From Armatimonadota bacterium (GTDB lineage: Bacteria; Sysuimicrobiota; Sysuimicrobiia; Sysuimicrobiales; Humicultoraceae): a DNA stretch of 40,999 bases. Below are positions 23,981 through 32,172 of this stretch, piece after piece (the stretch's first letter is position 1; the number at the start of each line of letters is the position of its first letter). The notes under the pieces were generated by a model. It did no database searches. It saw nothing but the letters and a program-made list of their open reading frames with translations, and had not been told where the DNA came from. The stretch spans positions 1 to 40,999 of the forward strand of contig JAVKIA010000022.1 of NCBI GenBank assembly GCA_031459715.1, in the 5' to 3' direction. Position numbers and translations under genes: made by a program.

Positions 23981-25648
23981 ATGGGACGCGAGATCTTTGC
24001 CAACGTTGAGCCCTACGAGACTCGGGTGGCCGTCACCGAGGACGGCACCCTGGTGAATATCTTCGTGGAGCGGGGCGAGCCCCTCGCCGGCAACATCTAT
24101 AAGGGCAAGGTGGTGAACGTCCTCCCGGGCATGGAGGCCGCGTTTGTGGACATCGGCCTGGAGCGCAACGCCTTCCTGCACGTGGCCGACATCCGCAGCC
24201 AGCGGTTGGCCGGCGAGGAGCTGGACGAGTCCTTCGGGCGGGGGGCCATCGCCGACCGCCTCCGCCCCGGCCAGGAGATCCTGGTGCAGGTCACCAAGGA
24301 GCCCATGGGCAGCAAGGGGGCGCGGGTGACCACCTACATCGCCCTGCCAGCCCACTACCTGGTGCTGATGCCCACCGTGAACTACGTGGGCGTCTCCCGG
24401 CGCATCGAGGCGGAGGCAGAGCGCAAGCGCCTGCGCCAGATCGCCGAGGCCATCAAGCCGGAGAAGATGGGGGTGATCGTGCGCACCGCCGCCGAGGGGG
24501 TCAGCGAGAAGGAGCTGAAGGCGGACGTGGACTTCCTTCTCTCGGTGTGGAACCGGGTGACGGAGCGCGCGCGCAACGGGCGGGCGCCGGTCCTGATCTA
24601 CCAGGACGTGCGCCTCATCCGCCGCGTGGTGCGCGACCTGCTCACCGAAGACGTGCAGCGGTTTGTCGTCGACTCCCCGGAGGAGTACGGTCGCATCCTG
24701 GATCTCCTCTCCTCCTTTGCCCCGGCGCTGAAGTCCCGGGTCGTCCTGTACAAGGGGGAGGAGCCCATTTTCGAGCACTTCGGCGTGGAGAAAGAGCTGG
24801 AGCGCGCGCTGCGGCGCAAGGTCTGGCTGCGCTCGGGCGGGTACATCGTCATCGACCGCACCGAGGCGCTCACCGTGATCGACGTGAACACGGGCAAGTA
24901 CGTGGGCAAGACCGACCTGGCCAGCACCATCTTCAAGACCAACCTGGAGGCGGTGGAGGAGATCGTCCGCCAGATCGTCCTGCGCGACATCGGGGGGATC
25001 ATCCTGGTGGACTTCATCGACATGGAGAACGAGCGGCACCGCAAGCGGGTGCTGCAGGCGCTGGAGGAGGCGGTGCGGCGGGACCGCGCCAAGATCCACA
25101 TTATCGACCTGACCCAGCTGGGGCTGGTGGAGATCACCCGCAAGCGGGTGCACCAGGATCTGGAAGAGGTGATGCGCATCCCCTGTCCCTACTGCGAGGG
25201 GCGGGGACGGGTACTCAGCCCGGAGACCATGAGCCTGCGGGCCCGGCGGGAGGTGCGGCGGCTGGCGCGGACCAGCCGGGCGCGGGCCCTGCTGGTGGAG
25301 GTCCACCCGCAGGTGCATGCGCTGCTGGCGAGAGACGGCGACGCCTGGCTGCACCAGCTGGAGGAGAGCAGCGGCAAGCGCATCCTCCTGCGGCCGCGGG
25401 ACGGGCTGCACCTGGAACGGATCACCGTCACAGAGGCGGCCGAGGCGGCGGCGCTGGAGCGGGAGGAGGCCCTGGTCGGTGCGGGCCGGCGCACCCAGCT
25501 GCGCTGGCTGGAGGAGGAGCCCGAGGAGGCGGTGGAGCTGGCGGAGGAGGAAGAGGAGGAGTACGGGCACGCGGCGCTTGTCGGCGCATCGTCCTCCGGG
25601 GGCATCCTGGCACGGCTGCGCCAGCTCTTCGCGGTGCGACGAAGCTGA
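23981..25648 (+). CDS. rng: Ribonuclease E/G family endoribonuclease, RNase G type
   Basis: A protein of 555 residues. An S1-type domain near the N-terminus (GNIYKGKVVNVLPGMEAAFVD) is followed by the 5'-sensor/RNase H-like region and the catalytic domain. Metal-binding aspartates are in LTVIDVNTG (about residue 305) and ILVDFIDMEN (about 345). The Zn-link CPYCEGRGRV contributes to dimer/tetramer formation. A glutamate-rich tail lies near residue 520 (EEEEEEY); there is no RNase E-type degradosome scaffold. It processes rRNA and mRNA. ATG at 23981 is preceded by AGGAG; the GTG two codons earlier lacks spacing. Its position between rodA and rplU is common in clostridia-like genomes. Confidence 0.94.
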   Translation: MGREIFANVEPYETRVAVTEDGTLVNIFVERGEPLAGNIYKGKVVNVLPGMEAAFVDIGLERNAFLHVADIRSQRLAGEELDESFGRGAIADRLRPGQEILVQVTKEPMGSKGARVTTYIALPAHYLVLMPTVNYVGVSRRIEAEAERKRLRQIAEAIKPEKMGVIVRTAAEGVSEKELKADVDFLLSVWNRVTERARNGRAPVLIYQDVRLIRRVVRDLLTEDVQRFVVDSPEEYGRILDLLSSFAPALKSRVVLYKGEEPIFEHFGVEKELERALRRKVWLRSGGYIVIDRTEALTVIDVNTGKYVGKTDLASTIFKTNLEAVEEIVRQIVLRDIGGIILVDFIDMENERHRKRVLQALEEAVRRDRAKIHIIDLTQLGLVEITRKRVHQDLEEVMRIPCPYCEGRGRVLSPETMSLRARREVRRLARTSRARALLVEVHPQVHALLARDGDAWLHQLEESSGKRILLRPRDGLHLERITVTEAAEAAALEREEALVGAGRRTQLRWLEEEPEEAVELAEEEEEEYGHAALVGASSSGGILARLRQLFAVRRS

Positions 25649-25702
25649 ACTGGATGGTCCAGGGTGCAGGCACGAGGGTGCCGCCGGCGGACCGCAGGGC
25701 GT

Positions 25703-25731
25703 TTGACGGAGGGGAGGGCGGCTGCTAAAGT
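25703..25731 (+). promoter_or_regulatory. Promoter for rplU-rpmA
   Basis: TTGACG (25703-25708) and TAAAGT (25726-25731) are separated by exactly 17 bases, a good sigma-70-type match. Predicted initiation is near 25738, giving a 30-base leader before the rplU GTG at 25768, with GGAGGAGAGG as ribosome site. Confidence 0.65.
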
Positions 25732-25767
25732 AGCCTTCTGGGTGTTTGGGCCCGCGGAGGAGAGGCA

Positions 25768-26178
25768 GTGTACGCGGTCATCGAGGCAGGGGGAAAGCAG
25801 CTGCGTGTGCGGGAAGGAGACACCGTACGCGTGGAGCGGCTGCCTGGGGCTCCGGGGGACCGGGTGACGCTGGACCGCGTCCTGCTGGTGGGCGACGGGA
25901 GGACCGAGATCGGCAGGCCTCTGGTCGCCGGCGCCACTGTCCGGGCCCGGGTGCTGCGGCAGGGACGGGCTCGCAAGGTTCGGGTGGTGAAGTACAAGCC
26001 GAAGGCGCACTACCGGCGGCGGCAGGGGCACCGTCAGGCCTTCACGGAGCTGCGCATCGAGAAGATCGAGCTCACCGAGGCGGCCGCGGCCCCTGAGCAG
26101 GAGGCTGTCCGGGAGTCCCCGCGAGCGGCGCGCCGGCGGCGGCCAGGGGTGGAGGTCAGAGAGGCGGGAGGCGCGTAG
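25768..26178 (+). CDS. rplU: 50S ribosomal protein L21
   Basis: A 136-residue protein. The first ~105 residues are canonical L21 (YAVIEAGGKQLRV at the start, VVKYKPKAHYRRRQGHRQ near 70-90). The remaining ~30 residues are an Ala/Glu/Arg-rich extension (for example RAARRRRPG), longer than the usual ~103-residue protein. GTG start at 25768. rpmA begins on the next base after the stop. Confidence 0.96.
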   Translation: MYAVIEAGGKQLRVREGDTVRVERLPGAPGDRVTLDRVLLVGDGRTEIGRPLVAGATVRARVLRQGRARKVRVVKYKPKAHYRRRQGHRQAFTELRIEKIELTEAAAAPEQEAVRESPRAARRRRPGVEVREAGGA

Positions 26179-26436
26179 ATGGCACACAAGAAGGGCGGCG
26201 GCAGTTCGCGCAACGGACGGGACAGCCAGAGCAAGCGGCTGGGCGTCAAGGCCTTCGCCGGGCAGCGGGTCAGCGCGGGGTCGGTGCTGATCCGACAGCG
26301 CGGCACCCGGGTGCGGCCTGGTCGCAACGTGGGCATGGGCCGGGACTTCACCCTCTTTGCACTGATCGACGGGATCGTGGCCTTTGAGCGCCGCGGCCGC
26401 GACGGGCGGCAGGTGAGCGTGGAGCCGTTGCACTGA
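26179..26436 (+). CDS. rpmA: 50S ribosomal protein L27
   Basis: An 85-residue L27 whose ATG directly follows the rplU stop. It starts [16 protein letters not shown] with no N-terminal extension, so it needs no Prp protease trimming, unlike L27 of most Bacillota. [20 protein letters not shown] and [12 protein letters not shown] are characteristic. The N-terminal tail reaches the peptidyl-transferase centre. Confidence 0.98.
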   Translation: MAHKKGGGSSRNGRDSQSKRLGVKAFAGQRVSAGSVLIRQRGTRVRPGRNVGMGRDFTLFALIDGIVAFERRGRDGRQVSVEPLH

Positions 26437-26451
26437 GGGGTGCGGATGTAG

Positions 26452-27530
<1,079 letters not shown>

Positions 27531-27531
<1 letters not shown>

Positions 27532-28193
27532 TGGCCGCACGCCGTCGCCTGGGCATCATGGGCGGGACCTTCGACCCCATTCACTACGGGCACCTGGTCA
27601 CCGCCGAGGAGGCGCGGGTGCAGTTCAACCTGGAGCGGGTGGTTTTCATCCCCAACCGCCACCCCCCACATAAGGACCCCCGCGAGGTCTCCGACCCCGC
27701 CCACCGCTACCTGATGACGGTGCTGGCCACGGCCACCAACCCCTACTTCACCGTCTCCCGCGCGGAGATTGACCGGGAAGGGCCCTCGTACACCATCGAC
27801 ACGCTGCTGGCCTTCCGGCAGCGCTACCCGGAGGCGGGCCTCTACTATATCACCGGCGCGGATGCCATCCTGCAGATCCTCCGCGGGGAGTGGGAGGACT
27901 CCCCGCGCCTGCTGGGCCTGTGCGACTTCATCGCCGCCACCCGTCCCGGCTTCGTCCTGGACCACGAGTCGGTCCGGACGCACAACGTGACCGGCCGGCG
28001 GCTGGAGAACATCCACTTCATGGAGATTCCAGCCCTGGCCATCTCCTCCACCGACATCCGCCGCCGCGTCGCCCAGGGGAAGCCCATCAAGTACCTGGTG
28101 CCCGAGCCGGTGGAGCACTACATCGTCAAGCACGGCCTCTACCGGCTCGCGCCGGCGGACCACGCCGGGGTTCGCCGCTCCCGGGATGGGTGA
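27531..28193 (+). CDS. nadD: Nicotinate-nucleotide adenylyltransferase
   Basis: A 220-residue nucleotidyltransferase. [15 protein letters not shown] holds the (H/T)xGH-type site (HYGH), and the [10 protein letters not shown] motif binds the triphosphate. NRHPPHK and [11 protein letters not shown] are family marks. It makes deamido-NAD from nicotinate mononucleotide and ATP. ATG overlaps the obgE stop, and its end overlaps rsfS by 8 bases. Confidence 0.96.
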
Positions 28194-28551
28194 GCCTCCC
28201 AGCCTCCTCCGAGCGCGGACAGCAGCAGCCGCGGCGGAGGGCAAGGCCGCCGAGCAGGTGGTCGTCCTCGACCTGCGCACGCTGACCCTGGTCACCGACT
28301 TCTTCGTCATCTGCACGGCCACCAGTCGCGTGCACATGAAGGCGGTGCGCGAAGGGATCGAGGAAGCCATGGAACGGGCCAGCTTCCGGCTGCAGGCGCG
28401 AGAGGGCGATGAGGAGGCGCAGTGGGTGCTGCTGGACTACGGCGATGTGGTGGTGCACCTGCTCAGCCCCCAGACGCGGGCCTTCTACAAGCTGGAGCGG
28501 ATGTGGGCCAGGGCCCCCCAGGTGGCCGTTTCCGGCGGGAGGACGGGGTAG
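28186..28551 (+). CDS. rsfS: Ribosome silencing factor RsfS
   Basis: A 121-residue protein of the RsfS/Iojap family: [25 protein letters not shown] and [16 protein letters not shown], then [11 protein letters not shown]. It binds L14 and blocks subunit joining when nutrients are limited. The usual neighbour of nadD, with which it overlaps. Confidence 0.95.
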   Translation: MGEPPSLLRARTAAAAAEGKAAEQVVVLDLRTLTLVTDFFVICTATSRVHMKAVREGIEEAMERASFRLQAREGDEEAQWVLLDYGDVVVHLLSPQTRAFYKLERMWARAPQVAVSGGRTG

Positions 28552-28579
28552 GCGGCGGCGCTGCTGTGCGGCCTACCCC
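28545..28579 (+). terminator. Terminator-like hairpin after rsfS
   Basis: GGGGTAGGC (28545-28553) pairs perfectly with GCCTACCCC (28571-28579) around a 17-base loop, followed by CTTTCC. The stem includes the rsfS stop codon. The short pyrimidine run makes it a moderate intrinsic terminator. It separates the obgE-nadD-rsfS transcript from the promoter at 28596. Confidence 0.6.
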
Positions 28580-28595
28580 CTTTCCAGCGGTCGGT

Positions 28596-28625
28596 TTGAC
28601 AGCGACCGGGAGCCTTCGCTATGCT
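28596..28625 (+). promoter_or_regulatory. Promoter with consensus -35, probably giving a leaderless mRNA
   Basis: A perfect TTGACA (28596-28601) and TATGCT (28620-28625) are 18 bases apart. Initiation seven or so bases after the -10 would fall at about 28631-28634, at or just before the ATG at 28635. No ribosome site could then fit. Confidence 0.65.
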
Positions 28626-28634
28626 GGCCGCGCC

Positions 28635-29060
28635 ATGGACGGCGTGCTGCCCGCAGCCAACCGCTGCTTTATCTGCGGTCCGGACAACCCCGTGGGACTG
28701 CGCCTGGGGTTTTCCCCGCAGGGCCCCGGCGTGGCCGCCGAGTTCGTCCTGGGACAGGAGCACATCGGCTGGGAGGGGGTGATCCACGGGGGACTCATCG
28801 CGGCGGTCCTGGACGACGCCATGGCCAACATCTGGGCCTGGCGCGGCACGCCCGCGGTGACCACCAGTATCTCCGTGCGCTTCCGCCGTCCGGTCCGCCC
28901 GGGAGAGCGGCTGCGGGTCTTCGCCGAGCCTGTGGGGGCGCGGCGATCGGCCATGCAGCGGGCCCGGGGGACGGTGATGCGGTCCGACGGCATCCCGGTC
29001 GCCGAGGGAAAGGGCGTGGTCCTGATAGGGCCCCGCGCCGCCGGCCTGGCAAAGGACTGA
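28635..29060 (+). CDS. PaaI-family hot-dog thioesterase
   Basis: A 141-residue hot-dog-fold protein. An N-terminal [12 protein letters not shown] (a CxxCxxxN pattern seen in many PaaI-like proteins) precedes the hot-dog signature [20 protein letters not shown], where the HGG loop and the aspartate form the acyl-CoA site. Substrate unknown. ATG at 28635 lies about 10 bases after a predicted -10. The stop overlaps smpB by one base, so smpB may be translated from the same message. Confidence 0.88.
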   Translation: MDGVLPAANRCFICGPDNPVGLRLGFSPQGPGVAAEFVLGQEHIGWEGVIHGGLIAAVLDDAMANIWAWRGTPAVTTSISVRFRRPVRPGERLRVFAEPVGARRSAMQRARGTVMRSDGIPVAEGKGVVLIGPRAAGLAKD

Positions 29061-29542
29061 TGGCCGGAACGGATCGCCAGCGCGATATCGCCACAAACCG
29101 CCGGGCCCGCTACGAGTACCACATCGAGGAGACGGTGGAGGGCGGCCTGGTCCTCACCGGTACCGAGGTGAAGTCACTGCGCGCCGGCCGGGCCAGCCTG
29201 GCAGAGGCGTTCGCCCGGGTGGAACGCGGCGAGGTCTGGATCCACGGGATGCACATCCCCCCCTATGAGGCGGGCAGCGTCTTCAACCACGACCCGCTGC
29301 GCTCCCGCAAGGTCCTGCTGCACCGCAGCGAAATCAACCGGCTGCTGGGGAAGGCGCAGCAGAAGGGCTACACCCTGGTCCCCCTGCGCCTGTACTTCAA
29401 GGGGGGCCTGGCCAAAGTGGAACTGGCCGTGGCGCGGGGCAAGAAGGCCTACGACAAGCGGGAGGCCATCGCCCGGCGGGAGGCGCAGCGGGAGATGGCG
29501 CAGGCGCTCAAGCGCGGTCTCCGGGGGCCTGGGCGGCGGTGA
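29060..29542 (+). CDS. smpB: tmRNA-binding protein SmpB
   Basis: A 160-residue SmpB: the start [20 protein letters not shown], then [35 protein letters not shown] and the basic tail [17 protein letters not shown]. That tail reads the empty mRNA channel during trans-translation. ATG at 29060 overlaps the thioesterase stop. Its partner ssrA starts 31 bases downstream. Confidence 0.97.
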   Translation: MAGTDRQRDIATNRRARYEYHIEETVEGGLVLTGTEVKSLRAGRASLAEAFARVERGEVWIHGMHIPPYEAGSVFNHDPLRSRKVLLHRSEINRLLGKAQQKGYTLVPLRLYFKGGLAKVELAVARGKKAYDKREAIARREAQREMAQALKRGLRGPGRR

Positions 29543-29546
29543 CTTC

Positions 29547-29555
29547 TGGTATACT
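29547..29555 (+). promoter_or_regulatory. Extended -10 promoter for ssrA
   Basis: TGGTATACT: TG, one spacer base, then TATACT (29550-29555), just after the smpB stop. No good -35 is visible at the usual distance. Initiation near 29562 would give a precursor with a 5' extension of about 12 bases, removable by RNase P at 29574. Confidence 0.6.
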
Positions 29556-29573
29556 TGTAGGCGGTCGGGATAC

Positions 29574-29921
29574 GGGGGCGATCGGTCTCGACTGGGTGGG
29601 AAGAAGCAGGGTGGCGAGCCGAGGTGCCAGGACCTCGTTAATCAACTGGCAGACGCGATAAGCGTCAACACCAACTACGCACTCGCCGCTTAAGAAGCGG
29701 TGACGTCCTCCCGGGAGGGCCGGTGGCCCGGGCAGGGCGCGACAAGCCGGCTACCCGTCGCGGTCTCGGCCCGGGGCCGCGCCGGGGAAGGCAATCGGGC
29801 TGGCCGCCGGAGGATCCGGTCCGCGGGAGCACCGGCGGCGAGACGAAAACGCGGGCTACGCTCGTAGAGGCTCTGCCCTCACTCACTCAGGACGCGGGTT
29901 CGATTCCCGCCGCCTCCACCA
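29574..29921 (+). ncRNA. ssrA: Transfer-messenger RNA (ssrA)
   Basis: A 348-base tmRNA. The 5' end GGGGGCG pairs with CGCCTCC just before the encoded 3' ACCA, forming the acceptor stem (one G-U). GGTCTCGACTGGG near the 5' end and the T-arm GGGTTCGATTCCC near the 3' end are typical. The resume codon is GCA at 29649 and the frame ends with TAA at 29691-29693. The encoded tag is ADAISVNTNYALAA, carrying the usual ALAA degron. It rescues stalled ribosomes with SmpB. Confidence 0.97.
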
Positions 29922-29934
29922 AAGGATTTTGCCT

Positions 29935-29971
29935 GCAGGACGCGGGGTTTACGCTCGCGTTCTGCTCTTTC
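29935..29971 (+). terminator. Intrinsic terminator of ssrA
   Basis: GCAGGACGCG (29935-29944) pairs with CGCGTTCTGC (29956-29965) with a single G-U, around an 11-base loop, followed by TCTTT. It lies 13 bases after the tmRNA 3' end. Confidence 0.65.
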
Positions 29972-29980
29972 CCTGCCCCG

Positions 29981-30166
29981 TGCCTGGGATAACCAAACCC
30001 TGAGGGTCGCGCGGTGTGGCAAGTATCGCCGGCTGGCCAGGTGGTCGTTGATCACCAACCCAGGGATCGCGTCTGGGGATGTGTAACGCGCGATGCTTCG
30101 CTCGTCGTCCATCCTCACAATTTCGGCGTCAACGATCCCTAGACTGTTGAGGACCTCAGCCACCAT
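29981..30166 (-). pseudogene. C-terminal remnant of a small thioredoxin-fold protein
   Basis: Read on the - strand this gives about 62 residues: VAEVLNSLGI, then DAEIVRMDD, AIPGLVINDHL and RATLRVWL. This is the C-terminal two thirds of a redox-active 'thioredoxin_3' protein, with the cis-proline segment IPGLVI. The N-terminal CxxC half is missing; its place is taken by the permease fragment on the other strand. The frame runs without a stop into the tmRNA gene, so the original end is also lost. It appears to be a product of a rearrangement. Confidence 0.6.
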
Positions 30167-30727
30167 AACCTGCTCGCCCTGATCTACACGGGCAGCATCC
30201 TGGGGGCCGGGGTGGCCTGGACGCGAGTCCTGACCGCCCTGGCCATGGCCTTCATCGTCGGCTGGGCGATGACCCTGGCCTTGCGCCGGGAGGAGGCGCA
30301 GCGGCTGGAGAAGCAGCCGGGCAACGCGAAATCCCGCATCCTGAGCGCTACCGACCTCACCATCCTGGCCCTTTTGGTTGTGGCACTGCTGGCTCCCAAC
30401 TACCTGGTGCGAGGCGGTCCATATGTCCAGAGGGTAGCGGTCTGGGCGGCCGGGATGACCCTGGTGGCCGCCTACGCGTGCTGGAAGAAGACCCGCGAGC
30501 AGGTCCGCCGCTGGCTGGAGGAAACCTGGTGGTTCGTGCGCGTCATCTTCCCTCTTTTGCTCGTCGGCGTGTTTATCGTCGGCGTCATCGGGCCCGGGCT
30601 CAGCCTCCCCAACTGGCTGGCCATCGGTCGGGTGTTGGGGGCGAAGAAGGCCGTCGTGTACGTGGGCACGATCATCGTCCTGGGGACCATCGGCGGCTGG
30701 TTCGCCGGGACGTTCATCTTCAGGTAA
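30143..30727 (+). pseudogene. C-terminal half of a predicted permease (PF03773/ArsP-YraQ type), truncated
   Basis: The open frame begins right after a TAG (30140-30142) and has no ATG. Homology-like sequence starts about HNLLALIYTGSILGAG and runs to the natural stop, giving about 190 residues with six hydrophobic stretches (final segment GTIGGWFAGTFIF). Full-length members of this permease family have about 330 residues, so the N-terminal half is gone. The first usable start is GTG at 30212 inside a helix. Such permeases commonly sit beside small thioredoxins, as here. Confidence 0.65.
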
Positions 30728-30740
30728 AGGAGGAGACAGC

Positions 30741-31001
30741 ACGGTCACAGTGGAGATCTTCGGTCCGGGGTGCCCGCGGTGTCACGCCACCAAGCAGGCC
30801 GTCCAACAGGCGGTGCGCGCGCTCGGCCTGGAGGCGACCATCACGGAGATCGCCGACCCGAAAGAGATGGCCAGACAGCGGATCATTTTCACCCCGGCCG
30901 TGCGGATCAACAGCGAGGTGAAGTGCGCCGGCCGTGTCCCGCAGGTGTCAGAGGTCACGAGCTGGCTGGCCACGGCGGCCGCGACCGCTGAAGGGACTTA
31001 G
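30741..31001 (+). CDS. Small thioredoxin-fold redox protein (thioredoxin_3 type), start codon questionable
   Basis: About 83-86 residues: IFGPGCPRCHATKQAV carries the active-site CPRC, IIFTPAVRINSEV gives the cis-proline strand, and GRVPQVSEVTSWL ends the fold. In the family it pairs with the upstream permease. AAGGAGG (30727-30733) is ideally spaced to an in-frame ACG at 30741, not to the first standard start, GTG 30750, which is 16 bases away. The ACG may be a mutated ATG. With GTG the protein still keeps the whole fold. It may be functional or decaying with its neighbours. Confidence 0.6.
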   Translation, partial: TVTVEIFGPGCPRCHATKQAVQQAVRALGLEATITEIADPKEMARQRIIFTPAVRINSEVKCAGRVPQVSEVTSWLATAAATAEGT

Positions 31002-31026
31002 TGGCAGCAGAGGGGATGGGGCTGAG

Positions 31027-31111
31027 ACGAAGGTCAAGGTGCTGTTCTGCAACTGCAAGGGACTCTGTGACTCTTTCAAAAGATACGGACATGAATACGC
31101 TGGATCCCGCC
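31027..31111 (+). pseudogene. N-terminal remnant of a putative iron-sulfur (ferredoxin-like) protein
   Basis: From an ACG at 31027 the frame reads KVKVLFCNCKGLCDSFK. Removing one A from the AAAA run at 31078-31081 continues it as DTDMNTLD before a TGA at 31112. The CNCKG start followed by DMNTL recalls the beginning of multi-[4Fe-4S] proteins I have seen annotated as 4Fe-4S ferredoxins, but I cannot confirm that by search. It is truncated after about 28 residues. Confidence 0.35.
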
Positions 31112-31114
31112 TGA

Positions 31115-31249
31115 AGCCCCGACGGCCGCCGCCTCGCCTTCCTCTCCAGCCGCTCGGGAGACCTGGCACTGTGGGTCATGGAGACGACCCCAGGCGGGGT
31201 GCGGGGGGCAGACCTCCTGGAGTCGCCTGCCATTCTTGGGGTGCCCTAG
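31115..31249 (+). pseudogene. C-terminal scrap of a TolB/PD40-type beta-propeller protein
   Basis: Directly after a TGA, 44 codons read SPDGRRLAFLSSRSGDLALW and on to a TAG at 31247-31249. SPDGRRLAFLSSRSG is a textbook PD40/WD40-like beta-propeller repeat. No start codon or further repeat is present, so this is a leftover of a longer gene joined here by rearrangement. Confidence 0.5.
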
Positions 31250-32019
31250 GCCAGTTGTACCTCCAGGCCGGCCTGGCGGAGGCGCGCGACCTCCTCGGGT
31301 GGCGCACCGCTATCGGTGATGATCAGGTGGGCGGCACCGATGGGGCAGATCTGGACCAGGGTGGTCTTGCCCAGCTTGGTGTGGTCGGCCACCACCACCA
31401 CGCGCTGCGCTGCATAGACCATGGCCCGGTTCACCTCCGCCTCCTCCTCGTTGAAGGTGGTCAGCCCCCGCTCCACCGAGATGCCGTTCACCCCGATGAA
31501 GGCCAGGTCCACATTCAGCCCCTGGAGCGCCTGAGCAGCCGCGCTGCCCACGAGCTCGTAGGAGGACCCGCGCAGCCGACCACCGGTCAGGTGGACGCGG
31601 ATGCGCTCCTCCCTCGCCAGCTCCATGGCGATGTTCACCGCGTTGGTCACCACCACCACTTCACGCCCGCGCAGGGCCCGGGCCACGGCGGTGGTGGTGG
31701 TGCCCCCGGTGAGGGCCACGGTCTGGCGCTCGGCGACCAGGGCAGCGGCGGCCAGCCCGATGCGGCGCTTCTCCGCGCTGCAGGTACGCTCACGCTGGCG
31801 GAAGGAGGCCTCATAAAGGGAAAGCTCCGGGGTCGTCGCCCCGCCGTGCCGCCGGATCGCCAGTCCCTGACGCTCCAGCAGCCGCAGGTCCCGGCGCGCC
31901 GTGGCCGGAGAGATGTCGAACTGCGCGATCAGGTCTTCCACCCGGACCTCGCCGCCTGTTCGCAGGGCCTCCAGGATCTGCAGGCGCCGGGTGGCGGGCT
32001 TCGCTGACTTCATCTTCAT
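31246..32019 (-). CDS. DeoR-family transcriptional regulator
   Basis: A 257-residue repressor-type protein. An N-terminal winged helix-turn-helix (RRLQILEALRTGG to DISPATARRDLRLLERQG, about 11-55) is followed by HGGA. The DeoR C-terminal sugar-phosphate sensor follows, with LTGGTTTTAVARAL, the GGRLR loop and DHTKLGKTT. ATG at 32019; the second ATG two codons on is possible. It faces a SIS isomerase/ABC/ROK operon and most likely controls it in response to a sugar phosphate. An inverted repeat lies over its own promoter. Confidence 0.92.
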   Translation of the reverse strand: MKMKSAKPATRRLQILEALRTGGEVRVEDLIAQFDISPATARRDLRLLERQGLAIRRHGGATTPELSLYEASFRQRERTCSAEKRRIGLAAAALVAERQTVALTGGTTTTAVARALRGREVVVVTNAVNIAMELAREERIRVHLTGGRLRGSSYELVGSAAAQALQGLNVDLAFIGVNGISVERGLTTFNEEEAEVNRAMVYAAQRVVVVADHTKLGKTTLVQICPIGAAHLIITDSGAPPEEVARLRQAGLEVQLA

Positions 32020-32066
32020 CGCTACATGCAGGCACCGTGGCTGCGTGGCACAGGCTTCTCCTACCG

Positions 32067-32098
32067 ATTTTGTCAGAATCCGACCGATCAGTCAAAAT
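32067..32098. promoter_or_regulatory. Inverted repeat, candidate DeoR operator
   Basis: A 32-base imperfect palindrome with outer arms ATTTTG-N-C and G-N-CAAAAT. On the - strand it spans TTGACT and CAAAAT, 17 bases apart, the likely -35 and -10 of the regulator gene, so binding would repress it. It lies immediately upstream of the + strand promoter at 32100-32128. Confidence 0.5.
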
Positions 32099-32099
32099 G

Positions 32100-32128
32100 T
32101 AGACATATTTGTGATCAAATGCTAAAGT
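32100..32128 (+). promoter_or_regulatory. Promoter for the SIS/ABC/ROK sugar operon
   Basis: TAGACA (32100-32105) and TAAAGT (32123-32128) are 17 bases apart. The same TAAAGT -10 is used before rplU. Initiation near 32135 leaves a leader of about 38 bases to the GTG at 32173. The region is strikingly AT-rich for this genome. Confidence 0.5.
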
Positions 32129-32172
32129 GCTTGTAGCCGATCGATCAATCTCCGGACCTATCGAGGATCCCT

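Noticed and set aside
22730-25570. A 946-residue frame on the - strand
   Set aside because: Antisense shadow of rodA and rng, rich in His, Gln and Pro, typical of reverse frames in GC-rich genes.
29879-30748. A 289-residue open frame on the - strand ending GGGNRTRVLSE
   Set aside because: Its end is the known spurious translation of a tRNA-like 3' end (here tmRNA), and its first half is antisense to the permease fragment. Only the middle, 29981-30166, resembles a protein.
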